NCBI GenBank assembly: GCA_022572485.1
Contig: JACZVU010000009.1
Coordinates: forward strand, 1 to 34,614
Length of the DNA: 34,614 nt
Direction of reading: 5' to 3'
Source of the DNA: Myxococcales bacterium
GTDB taxonomy: Bacteria > Myxococcota_A > UBA9160 > SMWR01
Shown here: positions 32,622-34,614 of the stretch, piece by piece
Position numbering within the stretch: the first letter of the stretch is position 1
Layout of the letters: every line of letters starts with the position of its first letter
Notes under the pieces: generated by a model
What the model saw: only the letters and a program-made list of their open reading frames with translations
Told to the model about the DNA's origin: nothing
Databases searched by the model: none
Translations under genes and position numbers: made by a program

Positions 32622-33365
32622 TTGGCCGGGAAAGCGCGCAAGAAGATCCTCGTCGCAGATGATGCTGAATTGTTTCGAGAGCTGGGATCGATCTTTCTCG
32701 CACGATTGGGAGCCGTCCTCACCGCATCGAGCGGAGGCGAAGCGCTCGAAATTGCGCGGCGAGAGAAACCCGCCGTGATGGTCATCGATTTCGACATGCC
32801 GGACATGTGCGGAGACAACCTCTGCCGCACCGTCAAGGCCGATCGCGAGCTGCATCGAACACCGGTCCTCCTCGTGATCTCCGGTCGATGCGCCGAAGAC
32901 CACGCCCGCGCGGTTCGCGCGCAGGCCGACGACATTCTCACGAAACCCTTGAACCGGATCCAGCTGGGCCTGTCGGTGTCACGGCTGCTTGGCGCCGACC
33001 GTCATCTGGGGCTCACGCGGGTTCCGCTCGATGAGGAGGTGCGCGTCCAGCTGCTTCGCGCCGATGCGTCCACGTGGGGCGTGATGCGCGACCTTTCGCG
33101 GGGCGGAGCCTTCATCGAATCGCCCGGGAGGCTCTCGGTCGACACCGAATTGGCTCTCGACTTCAAACTCCCGCACGTACACAAGCCGCTGCAGCCGACC
33201 GCGCAGGTCAGGTGGGCGGGTCAGCATCCAAAAAGCGGCGCACCGGGCATGGGTCTTCGCTTCTTGGCGCTGGATCGGTCCAGCATCCAGCAGATCGACT
33301 CCTTCGTCCACCAGTACACCATCCCCCGCAGCGGCAAACTCGCCGCAACGGGAGCCGCGTCATGA
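32622..33365 (+). CDS. Receiver-PilZ response regulator
   Basis: The protein (about 247 aa) couples a receiver domain to a PilZ domain. In the receiver, the acidic pair is in VADDAELF (about residues 13-14), the phospho-acceptor Asp in VIDFDMPDM (about 56), and the Lys in LTKPLN (about 108). The PilZ domain (about 130-235) has RDLSRGGAFIESPG, matching the D/NxSxxG motif that binds cyclic-di-GMP; the usual upstream RxxxR is only partly matched (VPLDEEVRVQLLR), so nucleotide binding is uncertain. I prefer TTG 32622 with GGAG 8 bases upstream; GTG 32589 is an alternative. The next gene starts inside its stop (ATGA). No histidine kinase is adjacent. Such proteins often govern motility or surface traits in myxobacteria and relatives. 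Confidence 0.88.
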   Translation: MAGKARKKILVADDAELFRELGSIFLARLGAVLTASSGGEALEIARREKPAVMVIDFDMPDMCGDNLCRTVKADRELHRTPVLLVISGRCAEDHARAVRAQADDILTKPLNRIQLGLSVSRLLGADRHLGLTRVPLDEEVRVQLLRADASTWGVMRDLSRGGAFIESPGRLSVDTELALDFKLPHVHKPLQPTAQVRWAGQHPKSGAPGMGLRFLALDRSSIQQIDSFVHQYTIPRSGKLAATGAAS

Positions 33366-33769
33366 TTCGGGGGGCCCTGCTGCTCTGCTCGCTCGCTCTC
33401 CTGACCAGCATCGGCACCCCGAATCTCGCTTGCGCGCAGCAACCAGAACCCGAGCAGCCCGAGGGCCGCAAAGAGTGGCGAGAGCTGCTGCTTACGGCGA
33501 ACCAGGAAGTGGCCCTCGCCCAGAAGCGCGATGCGGCTGCGCTCAGAGCCTACGAGCGCATGCGGCATCGGCGGCACCCACGCGGCGACGGCAAGCAGGC
33601 AATCATGGATGAACTCGAGCTCTCGCGCACAAAACTCGCCCGAACCCAGCAGAGCCTCGAAAAGCTCGAGAAAGCGGCGCGCCGCGCGGGCGCGACGCCC
33701 AGCTGGTTGAAGTTCGATCCCGCCGAAATCGCCGTGGCGACACAGGTTCCGGCGCCACCGGAGCCCTAG
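33362..33769 (+). CDS. Secreted coiled-coil protein of unknown function
   Basis: The 135-residue product starts at ATG 33362 within the stop of the receiver-PilZ gene (ATGA), so the two are translationally coupled. A signal peptide (LLLCSLALLTSIGT) ends near ACA-QQ. The mature part is charged and mostly helical, with heptad-like spacing in MDELELSRTKLARTQQSLEK, suggesting a coiled coil. The C-terminus is short and Pro/Ala-rich (PAPPEP). Its stop codon shares a CTAG with the stop of the convergent gene. No family recognised; the operon suggests a link to the PilZ regulator. Confidence 0.7.
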   Translation: MIRGALLLCSLALLTSIGTPNLACAQQPEPEQPEGRKEWRELLLTANQEVALAQKRDAAALRAYERMRHRRHPRGDGKQAIMDELELSRTKLARTQQSLEKLEKAARRAGATPSWLKFDPAEIAVATQVPAPPEP

Positions 33770-34362
33770 CGGTAGAACTCGAGATCTTTCTCGTTGAAAA
33801 TGTTGACTGCGCCGTCGACCTCGCCTCTCTGGTTGCCCCGGACGATGGCGAGTGCCTTCCCGCTTTGACTCACGATCGTGTCGTGGCGGGTGGCGATCTC
33901 GCCGGATGATTTGACGCGCAATTTCTCGACGATGATCGGCGCGCTCGTGCCTGCAGTGGGAAACTGCAAATCGATTCCGGCAATCCTGACCGACGCGACT
34001 CTGGCGCTCTCGGCAGCGGCGGGTGCGACATCGCGATCGCTGTTCAACCCGCGAAGGTATTCGATGCGCTTCGCGAGCTGGTCCGAGTAGCGCACGGCCT
34101 CCGCGGAATCTTGGGAGGTGAACCGCGCGTAGTCTTCGATCCCCCCGAATTTGCGCACCCGCAGCTGGTCGCGGTAGCGCGCAGGGATGTTTTTTGGGTT
34201 GTCGGTGAACGCAACATTCCCATCAGCCGTTTCCCAGGAGTAGAATTCCCCGGCGACGGTGGGTGTGGCGATCGCGAGCCCGAACCCGAGCACGGCAACC
34301 AAAAGGACCGCGAACCCAGTGGGCCCGAAGCCACTTCGTTTCAGCAAAATCGGCATCAGCAT
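33766..34362 (-). CDS. Secreted DUF4124-like protein
   Basis: The frame is open from 34413, but GGAGG (34368-34372) lies 5 bases before the ATG at 34362, which then gives a product of 198 residues with a clean signal peptide (GFAVLLVAVLGFGLAIATPTVAG). The mature N-terminus EFYSWETADGNVAFTDNPKN is the hallmark of the DUF4124 domain of periplasmic proteins. A helical linker and a C-terminal beta-rich part (AGIDLQFPTAGTSAPIIVEK) follow; this last part is not in the standard domain. A promoter with a palindromic -35 region stands upstream. Function unknown. Confidence 0.8.
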   Translation of the reverse strand: MLMPILLKRSGFGPTGFAVLLVAVLGFGLAIATPTVAGEFYSWETADGNVAFTDNPKNIPARYRDQLRVRKFGGIEDYARFTSQDSAEAVRYSDQLAKRIEYLRGLNSDRDVAPAAAESARVASVRIAGIDLQFPTAGTSAPIIVEKLRVKSSGEIATRHDTIVSQSGKALAIVRGNQRGEVDGAVNIFNEKDLEFYR

Positions 34363-34379
34363 AAGAGCCTCCATGCCGC

Positions 34380-34409
34380 ATTCTGGCACCAAGTGACAAA
34401 ATTTGTCAA
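34380..34409 (-). promoter_or_regulatory. Promoter with a palindromic operator over the -35 box
   Basis: Read on the minus strand, TTGACA (34409-34404) and CAGAAT (34385-34380) are 18 bases apart, a full -35 match and a four-of-six -10 match. The perfect 15-bp inverted repeat TGACAAAATTTGTCA (34394-34408) overlaps the -35 box, a natural place for a repressor. A start site near 34373 would leave only about 11 bases to the ATG at 34362, with GGAGG right at the 5' end. Confidence 0.5.
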
Positions 34410-34466
34410 CCATGACAGATACTTACGCGCGCAGCTCAGGCGCAAGCAAGAAGCAATTACCACCTT

Positions 34467-34495
34467 TTGACAGGCCTCCGATCAGCAGATATATA
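34467..34495 (+). promoter_or_regulatory. Strong sigma-70 promoter for the initiator tRNA
   Basis: TTGACA (34467-34472) and TATATA (34490-34495) are separated by exactly 17 bases, ending 16 bases before the tRNA. Consensus -35, five-of-six -10 and optimal spacing make this the best promoter in the window. Confidence 0.8.
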
Positions 34496-34511
34496 CGAAT
34501 GCCGGATTTGT

Positions 34512-34588
<77 letters not shown>

Positions 34589-34614
34589 TCTAAGCCCTCG
34601 GAATCGAAAGGTTC

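Overview
The window is a GC-rich (roughly 60% or more by eye), gene-dense bacterial chromosome segment with no phage or plasmid genes and no intact insertion sequence. The gene set points to a deltaproteobacterial or Myxococcota-like, Gram-negative organism: lipoprotein signal peptides, a Slt-type lytic transglycosylase, an FHA protein, a receiver-PilZ protein, an enhancer-binding-protein-like AAA+ regulator, a FYDLN-type zinc-ribbon protein, an exosortase-type CPBP protease and a chemoreceptor with a non-canonical tip. No rRNA is present, so this placement is an inference from gene content only.

Layout. 1-9.8 kb: tRNA-Arg(CCU), a six-helix membrane protein, two convergent metallopeptidase lipoproteins (M28 on +, ACE-like M2 on -), an aldehyde dehydrogenase, queD, a CPBP/CAAX protease followed by three back-to-back hairpins, a small helical protein, a Cys-rich zinc protein and a LOG-family protein. 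9.8-13.9 kb: FHA protein and nitrilase-family amidase (-), a 40-bp x 4 tandem repeat filling most of the divergent promoter region, glucose-6-phosphate isomerase ending in a 77-bp palindromic element, and a degenerate sigma-54-activator-like regulator. 13.9-20 kb: mutL-miaA, a secreted protein, der and a YfgM-like protein, then a 400-bp stretch holding a gene remnant and an AT-rich patch. 20-25.4 kb: a UAP1-like UDP-sugar pyrophosphorylase coupled to a histone-H1-like/FYDLN fusion protein, a small membrane protein and a lytic transglycosylase. 25.5-30.9 kb: GHL10-family lipoprotein, queA, tgt, and a chemoreceptor ending in the second copy of the 77-bp element. 31-34.6 kb: a ROK sugar kinase with an apparent 5' frameshift, a lipoprotein/receiver-PilZ/secreted coiled-coil cluster, a DUF4124-like protein with a palindrome over its -35 box, and the initiator tRNA behind a near-consensus promoter.

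How the genes fit together. queD, queA and tgt are three steps of queuosine tRNA modification; miaA is a second tRNA-modification gene and two tRNAs flank the window. mutL carries the endonuclease motif. pgi, the ROK kinase and the UDP-sugar pyrophosphorylase cover hexose and amino-sugar activation; the lytic transglycosylase and GHL10 lipoprotein work on the envelope. The most distinctive signals are not protein families but small DNA structures: the paired 77-bp palindromes whose first four bases supply the TAG stop codon of the upstream gene, the 40-bp repeat array between nit and pgi, and the single-base frame break at the start of the ROK kinase.
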